Shown here: in pieces, positions 1 to 11,458 of the stretch
Position numbering within the stretch: the stretch's first letter is position 1
How the letters are laid out: each line of letters begins with the position of its first letter
DNA from: JAQBQQ01 sp964633955
Lineage (GTDB): Bacteria; Patescibacteriota; Gracilibacteria; Peribacterales; Peribacteraceae
NCBI GenBank assembly: GCA_964633955.1
Contig: CAZWIA010000017.1
Coordinates: 1 to 22,009, forward strand
Length of the DNA stretch: 22,009 nucleotides
Direction of reading: 5' to 3'
Made by a program: the position numbers and the translations under genes
Notes under the pieces: model-generated
Told to the model about the DNA's origin: nothing
Database searches by the model: none
Seen by the model: the letters and a program-made list of their open reading frames with translations, nothing else

Positions 1-24
1 CCTTGGTTCTCTCAGGCCTGCGGA

Positions 25-56
25 ATGAGCGGCGAGTAGGACTGCTCGCCGCTCAT
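25..56. repeat. 12-bp perfect inverted repeat downstream of fusA
   Basis: ATGAGCGGCGAG (25-36) and its exact complement CTCGCCGCTCAT (45-56) enclose an 8-nt loop. The right arm runs into a period-7 stretch (CCGCTCA, TCGCTCA, ending near 66) of the same family as the repeats at 3965-4035. It lies 48 bases beyond the fusA stop. There is no T-run after the stem on the minus strand, so it is not a classical intrinsic terminator. It may stabilise an mRNA 3' end or be a mobile-repeat remnant. Confidence 0.7.
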
Positions 57-103
57 CGCTCAGAGCTGCCCGGAGCTTGTCGGATGGGCTCATCGCTTCC
101 GGC

Positions 104-2203
<2,100 letters not shown>

Positions 2204-2210
2204 GGGAGGG

Positions 2211-2255
2211 GAAACAGAGGAAACAAAAGAAACAGAGGAATGAGAGGACTTAGAG
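2211..2255. repeat. Five 9-bp tandem repeats in the fusA leader
   Basis: Five consecutive nonamers start at 2211, 2220, 2229, 2238 and 2247. Units 1 and 3 are identical (GAAACAGAG); the others are GAAACAAAA, GAATGAGAG and GACTTAGAG. In mRNA sense the tract is a C/U-rich array ending 7 bases before the fusA ATG. It explains the Ser/Val-rich extension seen if an upstream start is used. Confidence 0.8.
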
Positions 2256-2285
2256 GGTATAGCCAGACCTCGCATTTCTTGCCAA
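2256..2285 (-). promoter_or_regulatory. Candidate fusA promoter
   Basis: On the minus strand TTGGCA (2280-2285) is followed after 18 bases by TATACC (2256-2261), a 5/6 and 4/6 match to the sigma-70 boxes. It would transcribe the nonamer tract and then fusA. The match is modest, so fusA could equally be read through from rpsG. Confidence 0.3.
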
Positions 2286-2343
2286 AGGAGTATAGAGAAG
2301 CCGTTGATCGCGCGAAAGCGCAAATCTCCTACTCATTCTAGCG

Positions 2344-2673
2344 CTAAGCCGCATCCCGGTCATCATCATTCGGTCCGGCCAGCAGGGCGTCATACCGGCG
2401 CCGTAGCGCCGCCTGCACCACGTAGGGCGGCTCATCCCGCGCTTCAATGCCCTGCAGCTCTTCTTCCAGCCCGCGGGCCTGATCCGGCGTGAGCCGGGTG
2501 AGATCAGCATAGGAGAACACTCCCAGGTCATAGAGGTACCTCAGCGTATCGTAGTCCTGGCGGGTGGCGTACGTCTCCGGGTCCAGCCGGTGGTTGGGCA
2601 CGGCTGAGATCTGCATGTGAGCCTGAACAAACTCCTCCTGGCTGTCCGGCCAAGAGCGTGGCGAGTGTTCCAT
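2344..2673 (-). CDS. Hypothetical protein between rpsG and fusA
   Basis: 109 aa, family not recognised. It is soluble, rich in Asp/Glu/Arg, with no signal peptide or membrane segment. The middle (about 40-90) looks like a compact helical domain with Tyr-rich start (DYDTLRYLYDLGVFSYADL) and a TPDQARGLEEELQ helix; the tail is acidic (NDDDRDAA). It sits in the usually tight rpsG-fusA interval on the same strand. The ATG has no Shine-Dalgarno but follows a C/T tract (CCTCTTCCCCCACCACCGT). It could be a lineage-specific translation accessory protein, but nothing in the sequence shows that. Confidence 0.7.
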   Translation of the reverse strand: MEHSPRSWPDSQEEFVQAHMQISAVPNHRLDPETYATRQDYDTLRYLYDLGVFSYADLTRLTPDQARGLEEELQGIEARDEPPYVVQAALRRRYDALLAGPNDDDRDAA

Positions 2674-2749
2674 ACGGTGGTGGGGGAAGAGGGGCGGGCT
2701 AGGGTGTCTTCCCCAGACCCGGTGGATGCTACGCTAGGGATTTCCCAAA

Positions 2750-2763
2750 GACGAATATTCGTC
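2750..2763. promoter_or_regulatory. 14-bp perfect palindrome upstream of the 109-aa gene
   Basis: GACGAATATTCGTC reads identically on both strands. It is isolated in the 272-base rpsG/109-aa-gene gap, 77 bases upstream of the minus-strand start codon at 2673. A spacer-less palindrome of this kind suits a dimeric regulator site. No convincing -35/-10 pair is placed around it, so operator function is only a possibility. Confidence 0.35.
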
Positions 2764-2909
2764 CTTGTCAGACCAAGACAGTCCAAGGGTGATCTGAGAT
2801 GAGACTCCCATGATACGTATTTGCGCTTCGCGATGTCTTTTTACCTGGCGGTCGCTCAATGACCATGCACTGATCTGGTGCCCCAACCTGGAGGAAGCAA
2901 TGACAGCGA

Positions 2910-2938
2910 TCACCCTTCGACAAGCTCAGGGTGACAGT
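2910..2938. repeat. TGTCACCCTGAGCTTGTCGA-type extragenic repeat
   Basis: TCACCCT (2910-2916) and AGGGTGA (2928-2934) form a 7-bp stem around TCGACAAGCTC. On the minus strand it reads TGTCACCCTGAGCTTGTCGA, a word I recall as widespread in intergenic regions of metagenome-derived genomes. A related, diverged copy starts at 8189. It lies just after the rpsG stop. The rest of this gap (2674-2909) holds only the palindrome at 2750. Confidence 0.6.
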
Positions 2939-2945
2939 CCCTATG

Positions 2946-3398
2946 TTACTTGGCCAAATGCGCGAACGCCTTATTTGCCTGCGCCATCTTCAGTACGTCC
3001 TGCTTCTTCTTGATGGCGTTGCCCTGGTCGGTGGACGCGTCCAAGAGCTCCAGCGCCAGCTTGTGGGCCATGGGTACGCCCTTGCGGTCCCGGGCGGCGG
3101 TGAGGATCCAGCGGATACTGAGCGTCTGCTGGCGCTTGGGGTTCACCTCCACCGGCACCTGGTAGACGGATCCGCCCACGCGCTTGGGGCGCACTTCCAC
3201 CAGCGGCGTGACGTTCAAAAGGGCCTTCTGGAACACCTCCATGGGCGGCTCTTTGGTGCGCGTCTTGATCACCTCCAAGGCATCCGCAAAGAGCCGGCGG
3301 GCCAGCTGCTTCTTGCCCCGCAGCATCAGGCAGGAGATGAACTTCTCCTGGAGCGGATCGGAACCCTGGGGAATGTACTGCTTCACTGCTTTTGCCAT
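2946..3398 (-). CDS. rpsG: 30S ribosomal protein S7
   Basis: S7 is a primary 16S rRNA binder that nucleates the 30S head and lies near the E-site tRNA. The 150-aa product matches the family end to end: PLQEKFISCLMLRGKKQLAR near the N-terminus, a PPMEVFQKAL segment, VEVRPKRVGGSVYQVPVEV in the central hairpin, and RWILTAARDRKG followed by the C-terminal helices. It is near the short end of the bacterial range, as E. coli forms are 156-179 aa. The ATG context CCGTTATGGCA resembles that of rpoC (CCGTTATGGCC); there is no Shine-Dalgarno. It lies 89 bases after rpsL, separated by a heptamer hairpin. Confidence 0.97.
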   Translation of the reverse strand: MAKAVKQYIPQGSDPLQEKFISCLMLRGKKQLARRLFADALEVIKTRTKEPPMEVFQKALLNVTPLVEVRPKRVGGSVYQVPVEVNPKRQQTLSIRWILTAARDRKGVPMAHKLALELLDASTDQGNAIKKKQDVLKMAQANKAFAHLAK

Positions 3399-3417
3399 AA
3401 CGGAGTGGTCAGAGATG

Positions 3418-3487
3418 AGTGGTCAGTGGTCAGAAGGAGGATAGGAGCGGCTCGTGATCTGACCACTGATCACTGGCCACTGATCGC
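3418..3487. repeat. Inverted heptamer (GTGGTCA) repeat between rpsL and rpsG
   Basis: The left arm 3418-3433 is two-plus copies of GTGGTCA. The right arm 3459-3487 is four period-7 units in complement (TGACCAC, TGATCAC, TGGCCAC, TGATCGC). The arms pair over 16 bp (3418-3433 with 3459-3474), with 15 Watson-Crick pairs and one wobble, around a 25-nt loop. It fills almost all of the gap and abuts the rpsL stop codon. It could cause pausing, processing or a translation barrier between the two ribosomal genes. Confidence 0.8.
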
Positions 3488-3910
3488 TTATTTCGCTTTG
3501 GGCTTCTTAGCCCCGTACCTGGATCTGCCCTGCTTCCGGTCCCGCACGCCCTCCGTGTCCAGCACGCCGCGGACAATGTGGTAGCGGACACCCGGCAAGT
3601 CCTTCACGCGGCCGCCGCGGACAAGGACGGTGGAGTGCTCCTGCAGGTTGTGGCCCTCGCCCATGATGTAGGCTTTGACCTCATACCCGTTGGAAAGACG
3701 GACGCGGGCGATCTTGCGGAGCGCGGAGTTGGGCTTCTTGGGCGTCATGGTGGTCACCTTCACGCACACGCCGCGCTTGAAGGGGGATCCCTTGGGCAGC
3801 TTCACATCGCGCATGTTGAGCGCGTTCCAGGCGGTCTGCAGGGCGGGAGCCTTGCTCTTTCTGCGCTTCTTGGTGCGCGGGCGGCGGATGAGTTGCTGGA
3901 CGGTTGGCAT
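3488..3910 (-). CDS. rpsL: 30S ribosomal protein S12
   Basis: S12 lines the decoding centre and controls accuracy. The 140-aa product contains TPKKPNSALRK with the streptomycin-site lysine (K59 here, equivalent to E. coli K43 by mature numbering) and the loop GEGHNLQEHSTVLVRGGRVKDLPGVRYH, all wild-type. Between PALQ and KRGVC there is a ~15-residue insertion (TAWNALNMRDVKLPKGSP) relative to E. coli; Bacillota S12 has an insertion at the same place, so this is a known length variant. An upstream ATG at 4024 would add 38 residues that translate the heptamer repeat, so the ATG at 3910 (MPTVQQL) is chosen. There is no Shine-Dalgarno; a CGCCTCCCCATCCT tract precedes the start. Confidence 0.97.
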   Translation of the reverse strand: MPTVQQLIRRPRTKKRRKSKAPALQTAWNALNMRDVKLPKGSPFKRGVCVKVTTMTPKKPNSALRKIARVRLSNGYEVKAYIMGEGHNLQEHSTVLVRGGRVKDLPGVRYHIVRGVLDTEGVRDRKQGRSRYGAKKPKAK

Positions 3911-3964
3911 AGGATGGGGAGGCGATCGTAAGGGATTTCCGGGTGGGAGTAAAGCTGTTCTGTG

Positions 3965-4033
3965 GAGCTTTGAGCGGAGAGCTATGAGCTTTGAGCAACC
4001 TTTTGCTGACCGCTCAAAGCTCACCGCTCATCG

Positions 4034-4035
<2 letters not shown>
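3965..4035. repeat. Inverted heptamer (GAGCTTT) repeat between rpoC and rpsL
   Basis: 3965-3996 is a run of period-7 units all starting GAGC (GAGCTTT, GAGCGGA, GAGCTAT). 4005-4035 carries the complementary family (CCGCTCA, AAGCTCA). GAGCTTTGAGC (3986-3996) pairs perfectly with GCTCAAAGCTC (4012-4022). GAGC (3979-3982) pairs with GCTC (4026-4029) after a short internal mismatch. The loop holds TTTT. The right arm touches the rpoC stop codon. Confidence 0.8.
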
Positions 4036-7942
<3,907 letters not shown>

Positions 7943-7965
7943 AACGGGGAGGGAGAAGGGGACAG

Positions 7966-8160
7966 GGTTACGGGTTACGAGTTACCAGTTACGAGTTACC
8001 AGTTACGAGTTACGAGTTACNNNNNNNNNNNNNNNNNNNNNNNNNNNNNNNNNNNNNNNNNNNNNNNNNNNNNNNNNNNNNNNNNNNNNNNNNNNNNNNN
8101 NNNNNNNNNNNNNNNNNNNNAGTTACGAGTTACCAGTTACGAGTTACGAGTTACGAGTTT
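7966..8160. repeat. TTACGAG/TTACCAG heptamer tandem array
   Basis: Period-7 units AGTTACG and AGTTACC alternate irregularly from 7966 to 8020 (about 8 copies) and again from 8121 to about 8156 (5-6 copies) in the same orientation and phase, on both sides of an N gap. The array starts 24 bases upstream of the rpoC ATG. A shorter complementary-orientation tract of the same family lies at 9554-9585. It resembles the heptanucleotide STRR class described in cyanobacteria. Confidence 0.85.
8021..8120. other. Assembly gap of exactly 100 N
   Basis: One hundred consecutive N lie inside the heptamer array. A round 100 normally marks a scaffold join of unknown length, not a measured gap. The true number of repeats, and whether anything else lies between rpoC and the 8.2-kb region, cannot be known from this sequence. 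Confidence 0.98.
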
Positions 8161-8384
8161 GGGAGGAATGCTGGGCTAGAGCTGTTTCTGTCACACTGAG
8201 CTTGTCTGCTGGCCGTAGTCCGCTAGAAGTGGACGAAGGCTCGGACGAAGCGCGACAGCAAGGCACGAAAACCCGCTCCCCCTCCGCGGCGTTCGTCTCA
8301 AACGTCCGGCGGGAGATCGGTGATTACCGGCGTAGTATAAGGAAGAAGCCGATCGATGCAAGGATATTCTCGAGGAAACCGTCC
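8161..8384. other. Non-coding stretch with a diverged extragenic repeat
   Basis: No credible gene is seen between the heptamer array and the hairpin at 8385. TGTCACACTGAGCTTGTC (8189-8206) matches the repeat at 2910-2938 with one change, and GTGGACGAAGG follows about 25 bases later, as if the element had been split by an insertion. The remaining sequence (8240-8384) shows no promoter or RNA gene that I can support. Confidence 0.5.
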
Positions 8385-8414
8385 GTTAACCGGGGGTTGA
8401 AACCCCCGGTTAAC
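8385..8414. repeat. Perfect 14-bp hairpin with 2-nt spacer
   Basis: GTTAACCGGGGGTT (8385-8398) and AACCCCCGGTTAAC (8401-8414) are exact complements separated by GA. There is no T-run on either side, so it is more likely a REP-type element than an intrinsic terminator. It sits 83 bases downstream of the 73-aa gene on the minus strand and upstream of rpoC. The 8415-8496 interval also has TCGATC/GATCGA (8481-8494), another tiny inverted repeat. Confidence 0.85.
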
Positions 8415-8496
8415 TGGCCGGGGTCGTCCTCCCGCGTATGCAGAGGTAGTCACAAATAACCCGCTTCAGACGGGGCTGGGTCGATCGTGATCGAAC

Positions 8497-8718
8497 CTAC
8501 GCCGTAACCGGCATCCCGGTCTGCACCCGGTGGAGCTTGGAAACCGCCTCCTCCAGGGCTTTGGACTGCACCGCCCGGCTCTCCCCCAGGATCTTGATCG
8601 TCTCCTCCCGCTGGCTCAGGGACAGGCTCTCCGATCGGCCTGCCAGATCCTTCAGGAACAGGCGCGGAAACCACCCTTGGAAGGATTCCAGCTCAGCGCG
8701 GAACGCATCAGCGGTCAT
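8497..8718 (-). CDS. Small helical hypothetical protein
   Basis: 73 aa, family not recognised. It has no signal peptide or membrane segment. Residues about 30-68 are a charged amphipathic stretch (SLSQREETIKILGESRAVQ onwards) likely to form one or two helices. The start ATG at 8718 follows a strong promoter (8744-8771) and a pyrimidine tract (CCTCCTTCCTTCCT), a pattern shared with other genes here. Overlapping frames exist, but only this one is in register with the promoter and gives balanced composition. Function unknown. Confidence 0.6.
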   Translation of the reverse strand: MTADAFRAELESFQGWFPRLFLKDLAGRSESLSLSQREETIKILGESRAVQSKALEEAVSKLHRVQTGMPVTA

Positions 8719-8743
8719 AGGAAGGAAGGAGGAATGTATCTAT

Positions 8744-8771
8744 ATTTTACAACTACATTTATTTTTGTCAA
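8744..8771 (-). promoter_or_regulatory. Sigma-70-like promoter of the 73-aa gene
   Basis: On the minus strand TTGACA (8766-8771) is a perfect -35 box, followed after 16 bases by TAAAAT (8744-8749), a 5/6 match to TATAAT. The intervening and flanking DNA is AT-rich, unlike its GC-rich surroundings. Transcription should start near 8737, leaving a leader of about 18 bases. The -35 box overlaps the stop codon of the lipoprotein gene. Confidence 0.75.
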
Positions 8772-9043
8772 CTATCGCCGCCCGGTTCTGCGCCGCTCAG
8801 TCCTTCCTTAATGCTCTTGACCCCGTTTTGGATTTTCTGAGCCCTATTCTGCAGATCTTCCGCCGTTTCCTGCAGCTTCTCCACGCCCTCCTTGGCGGAA
8901 TCGACCGCTTCCCGGGCGGTCTCCACCCCCCGCGTGGCCGTCTCAGACACGGTGCCCAGGAGCGATCCGGATCCGCCCACGTCCGCGGGCCCGGTCGCGC
9001 AGCCGGATAGGAGGAGCACGCTCAGGAGGATGGATCGCTTCAT
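8768..9043 (-). CDS. Small putative lipoprotein
   Basis: 91 aa from the ATG at 9043. The N-terminus MKRSILLSVLLLSGC is a short lipoprotein signal with lipobox LSGC and lipidation site Cys15, implying anchoring to the outer face of the cytoplasmic membrane. The mature part has a Gly-rich linker followed by a continuous amphipathic helix (about 30-82) of 11-residue-like charged repeats (VETAREAVDSAKEGVEKLQE) and an acidic tail. A start 12 residues upstream is possible but would place charged residues before the signal. It begins 33 bases after hicA and might share its transcript. Family not recognised. Confidence 0.75.
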   Translation of the reverse strand: MKRSILLSVLLLSGCATGPADVGGSGSLLGTVSETATRGVETAREAVDSAKEGVEKLQETAEDLQNRAQKIQNGVKSIKEGLSGAEPGGDS

Positions 9044-9075
9044 GGATCCCATGAAACAGGACACCGGAGCGCTTC

Positions 9076-9291
9076 TCAATTGCCAGCCAGTTCAATTCCC
9101 GCCGATCGCATGATGGCTCGCGCCGTACCAATGGGCACATCTTTCTTTCCGACGGGCACAGTGACGTGCCTGCCGGTTTCAACGTGCGTGAGGATGAGAT
9201 GGCTGCCCTTCTGCCGTACCTCCTCAAATCCGTGCTCCTTGAGCAATCGAACAATTTCCGCCGAACTCATGCGAGGAAATTTGGCAGTCAT
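9076..9291 (-). CDS. hicA: HicA-family mRNA interferase toxin
   Basis: HicA toxins are small dsRBD-fold ribonucleases that cut mRNA. This 71-aa protein has the family pattern: an N-terminal helix for strand pairing (SSAEIVRLLKEHGFEEVRQ), the active-site motif GSHLILTH with catalytic His31, then GRHVTVPVGKKDVPIGTARAIMR to the C-terminal helix. The ATG overlaps the hicB stop by four bases (ATGA), so translation is probably coupled. The order antitoxin-toxin is one of the two known arrangements. Activity is inferred from family membership. Confidence 0.92.
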   Translation of the reverse strand: MTAKFPRMSSAEIVRLLKEHGFEEVRQKGSHLILTHVETGRHVTVPVGKKDVPIGTARAIMRSAGIELAGN

Positions 9292-9515
9292 GCAACCGTG
9301 ATCTGCAGTCTCGTGTCAAACGTATTGGTATCATCAACAACCTCCTCATCCTTCTCTCGCAGCGTCTCAACGTAGAGTTCGATCGCCTCCTTGGCCATGC
9401 GCTTAGCCTCTTCCAACGTTTCACCAAACGTCACGCAACCGGGCAGCGACGGAACGATCACGGTGTATCCCCCTTCTGGTTCCGGCCGGAAGACGATCTG
9501 GAACGTGAACGACAT
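9288..9515 (-). CDS. hicB: HicB-family antitoxin
   Basis: HicB antitoxins bind and block HicA through a partial RNase-H-like fold. The 75-aa product carries the diagnostic segment EGGYTVIVPSLPGCVTFGE followed by the helix TLEEAKRMAKEAIELYVETL and an acidic tail. It lacks the C-terminal HTH or ribbon-helix-helix domain of longer HicBs, so direct autoregulation by this protein is uncertain. The reading frame extends upstream to 9692, but that part translates the heptamer tract and overlaps the next gene, so the ATG at 9515 is chosen. An AGGAG lies 12 bases before it, at long but usable spacing. Confidence 0.9.
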   Translation of the reverse strand: MSFTFQIVFRPEPEGGYTVIVPSLPGCVTFGETLEEAKRMAKEAIELYVETLREKDEEVVDDTNTFDTRLQITVA

Positions 9516-9553
9516 GCGAAAATCATACTCCTGTCCGCTCAACACACACAACC

Positions 9554-9585
9554 TTGTAACTCGAAACTCGTAACTCGTAACTTGT
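9554..9585. repeat. GTAACTC heptamer tract upstream of hicB
   Basis: Four period-7 units (TTGTAAC, TCGAAAC, TCGTAAC, TCGTAAC) end in TTGTT. On the minus strand they read as TTACGAG units, the same family as the array upstream of rpoC. The tract lies 39-70 bases before the hicB start codon. Confidence 0.8.
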
Positions 9586-9600
9586 TCCCCTACCGCCTGC

Positions 9601-9987
9601 TCACGCGATCCCTCCCACATCTTTCCCGGCACCCTCCCCTTCCCCCTCTCCATACTTGGCAAAGAGCTGCGCGAACGATCCTCCGCACTCATGCAGCGCC
9701 TGGTGGAGCTGGGCCACTTCGTCCTCGCTGAAGTGCAGGGACGATGACGCGTTCACCATGCCGGCCTCCTTGGCCTGCACGCCCAGGTGCTCCGCGCCCT
9801 GGAGGGACGCATGGAGGACAATGAACGCCTCGCAGCTCTCGCACTTGAGCTGCAGGAGGAGGAAGTCCTCCCCGGCCAGGCGCACGGCGGAGAAGTCCAC
9901 CGGCACGCGGCGGGAGCACTGCGGACAGCGCATCTGCTGCTCTATCCGCCGGATGATCTGCTGCAGGGTATGGGGGTCCAGTTCCAT
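9601..9987 (-). CDS. Zinc-ribbon protein of unknown function
   Basis: 128 aa, soluble. Residues 20-53 form a treble-clef or ribbon-like zinc site: CPQC (21-24) and CESC (49-52), with beta-strand-like sequence between (VPVDFSAVRL, FLLLQLKC). A helical middle (HFSEDEVAQLHQALHECGGSFAQLFAKY) precedes a low-complexity GEGEGEGAGK tail. Proteins with this layout are common but functionally unassigned; a nucleic-acid or protein-binding adaptor is possible. The ATG at 9987 begins a divergent pair with the gene at 10089. Confidence 0.8.
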   Translation of the reverse strand: MELDPHTLQQIIRRIEQQMRCPQCSRRVPVDFSAVRLAGEDFLLLQLKCESCEAFIVLHASLQGAEHLGVQAKEAGMVNASSSLHFSEDEVAQLHQALHECGGSFAQLFAKYGEGEGEGAGKDVGGIA

Positions 9988-10008
9988 GGACCGCTAGGAT
10001 AGCAGGCC

Positions 10009-10044
10009 AGTGGTAAGCAGGGAATGCCTTCCCTGCCTACCGCT
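10009..10044. repeat. 16-bp imperfect hairpin in the divergent intergenic region
   Basis: AGTGGTAAGCAGGGAA (10009-10024) pairs with TTCCCTGCCTACCGCT (10029-10044) with one A-C mismatch and one wobble, around a TGCC loop. It occupies a third of the 101-base gap between the two divergent genes. Clear -35/-10 boxes are not seen. It may be a REP-type element or a shared regulatory structure. Confidence 0.7.
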
Positions 10045-10088
10045 CCGGCCTCCCTCCGTCCGCCATTCCCCGCTACTCTTCCCTGCCA

Positions 10089-10637
10089 ATGGCACAGGAC
10101 GCCTCCGTTCCACCGGCCGCCGCCCACGCCGCCAGCGCACTGGTTGCGATCGTGCTGATTGCGGGCGCTGCGGCGTTTGCCGCGCGCGGCGCAGGACAGA
10201 CCGCGCCGGCCATGGAACCTGCGTCCGCTGCGATCGCCCTGGAGCACGCCAAACCCGCCGGCCTGGACGCGGCACTGGGCGCCAAGGGCAATGGTACGCT
10301 CATAGATCTCTCCGTCCGCGCGGAGGAAGCCGTCATCCTCTCCGTGCCAGAGAGCTGGCAACTGCATGAGACGCGCGGCGTGCCCCTCACGAGCGTGGTG
10401 AAGCTGGACGCGGAAGGCGGCTACCAGCGCCTTCGCATGCCAGCTGGAGGCGCATCGTTCATCGCGCCCCAGCCGATCAACCGCCTGGAGATCCACAATC
10501 CCACCGCCCAACCCCTCCGCGCCCGCGTGAAGTCGGTCGATCTCACGACCGGCGCCGAGCGCGAGGATGAGTCCATCATCATGCGCGATCCCGTGACGCT
10601 CCCCCTCCCCGATCCCCCCGCCGCGCCCTCCCCATGA
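10089..10637 (+). CDS. Membrane-anchored hypothetical protein
   Basis: 182 aa. Residues 13-33 (HAASALVAIVLIAGAAAFAAR) form one N-terminal membrane anchor or uncleaved signal. The rest should be outside the cytoplasm: an Ala/Pro-rich linker (35-65), a beta-rich domain (about 66-165: LIDLSVRAEEAVILSVPESW through INRLEIHNPTAQPLRARVKSVDL) and a Pro-rich tail. The last four bases overlap the start of the CofE-like gene (ATGA), so the two are translationally coupled and probably functionally linked. The ATG follows a pyrimidine tract (CTACTCTTCCCTGCCA) with no Shine-Dalgarno. Family not recognised. Confidence 0.78.
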   Translation: MAQDASVPPAAAHAASALVAIVLIAGAAAFAARGAGQTAPAMEPASAAIALEHAKPAGLDAALGAKGNGTLIDLSVRAEEAVILSVPESWQLHETRGVPLTSVVKLDAEGGYQRLRMPAGGASFIAPQPINRLEIHNPTAQPLRARVKSVDLTTGAEREDESIIMRDPVTLPLPDPPAAPSP

Positions 10638-11458
10638 TCATCCTCCCCGTCCCAACGCCGCTCCTCCGTCCTGGCGATGACCTCGTCGCGATTCTCAAGG
10701 AAGCCATCAACCTGCAGCCCGGCGACATCCTGGCCCTCTCCTCCAAGGCCGTGGCCACCTGCGAGGACGCGTTCTACCAGCTGCACGAGCTGACTGTCTC
10801 TCCAGAAGCGGCGGACTGGGCGGAGAAGTGCCGCCGCTCGGAGGCGTTCTGCCAGGCGGTGCTGATTGAGACCGACCGGCTCCGCGGGCGGGTGCTTGGC
10901 CACTGTCCGGGCGCGCTCTTCACGGACGTGCGGCCGGACGGCATGTCTCAGGGAACCATCATCACCGCCAACGCGGGACTGGATGAATCCAACACGCCGC
11001 CCGGCACGGCCATCGGCTGGCCTAGGGATCCGGTGATGAGCGTAAAGAGGCTGCAGCAAGAACTCTCCCGAGAGTTGCCCCCTCCCCGCTCGCTCCGCTC
11101 GCACCCCTCCCCCGTCGCGGGGGAGGGGTTGGGGGTGGGGGCACAGATCGCAGTCCTCCTCACAGACTCCCGCGTCTCCCCCCGCCGCATCGGCGTCACG
11201 GCGTTTACGCTCGCGTGCGCGGGAATCGATCCGCTGAAGCAGGAGATCGGTAACACGGACCTCTTCGGTCGGCCCTTAACGATCACGGTGGAAGCGGTAG
11301 CCGATCAGCTGGCGACGATGGCCAACTTCCTCATGGGCAACGCAGGCCAATCCTGTCCCGCCGCCGTCATCCGTGATCACGGCTTGAAGCCGTCTGATTT
11401 CTGCGGCTGGGTACCGGGGATTGAGCCGGAAGTCGACTTATTTAACGGGCTATCCTAG
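10634..11458 (+). CDS. CofE-like (F420-0:gamma-glutamyl ligase family) protein
   Basis: 274 aa. Family signatures include DILALSSKAVATCEDAF (31-47), the metal-ligand segment ANAGLDESN (112-120), LLTDSRVSPRRIGV (175-188), then GIDPLKQEIGNTDLFGRPL and VADQLATMANFLMGNAGQ. Acidic residues D116 and D178 sit where CofE enzymes bind divalent metal. Known members add glutamate to F420-0; CPR bacteria carrying this fold generally lack an obvious F420 pathway, so the substrate is open and no gene symbol is given. Residues 149-170 (PPPRSLRSHPSPVAGEGLG onwards) are a foreign in-frame insertion encoded by a GC-rich palindromic repeat; without it the length is about 252 aa, typical of the family. It lies between a helix and the LLTDS strand, so may be tolerated as a surface loop. 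The stop TAG overlaps the convergent gene's stop. Confidence 0.85.
   Translation: MIILPVPTPLLRPGDDLVAILKEAINLQPGDILALSSKAVATCEDAFYQLHELTVSPEAADWAEKCRRSEAFCQAVLIETDRLRGRVLGHCPGALFTDVRPDGMSQGTIITANAGLDESNTPPGTAIGWPRDPVMSVKRLQQELSRELPPPRSLRSHPSPVAGEGLGVGAQIAVLLTDSRVSPRRIGVTAFTLACAGIDPLKQEIGNTDLFGRPLTITVEAVADQLATMANFLMGNAGQSCPAAVIRDHGLKPSDFCGWVPGIEPEVDLFNGLS
11061..11143. repeat. GC-rich palindromic element inside the CofE-like gene
   Basis: AACTCTC/GAGAGTT (11061-11076, 2-nt loop) abuts a larger nested structure. TGCCCCC (11076-11082) pairs with GGGGGCA near 11137-11143. The inner stem is CCCCTCCCCCG (11104-11114) against CGGGGGAGGGG (11118-11128) with a TCG loop. The element is translated in frame as residues 149-170. 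A related element is in the flavoprotein gene at 12015-12051. Confidence 0.8.

Noticed and set aside
7966..8160. CRISPR array
   Set aside because: Units are contiguous 7-mers with no unique spacers and no cas genes nearby.
8385..8414. Intrinsic terminator
   Set aside because: The stem is strong, but no T-run follows on either strand.
8461..8530. tRNA-like stretch with GATCGAACCTAC
   Set aside because: No acceptor or anticodon stems could be formed around it.
8450..8674. 74-aa minus-strand frame overlapping the 73-aa gene
   Set aside because: Pro/Gly-rich out-of-frame reading of the same DNA; the alternative starting at 8718 is in register with the promoter.
9942..10511. 189-aa minus-strand frame across the divergent region
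   Set aside because: It overlaps the start of the zinc-ribbon gene and the anchored-protein gene and has low-complexity Gly/Arg content.
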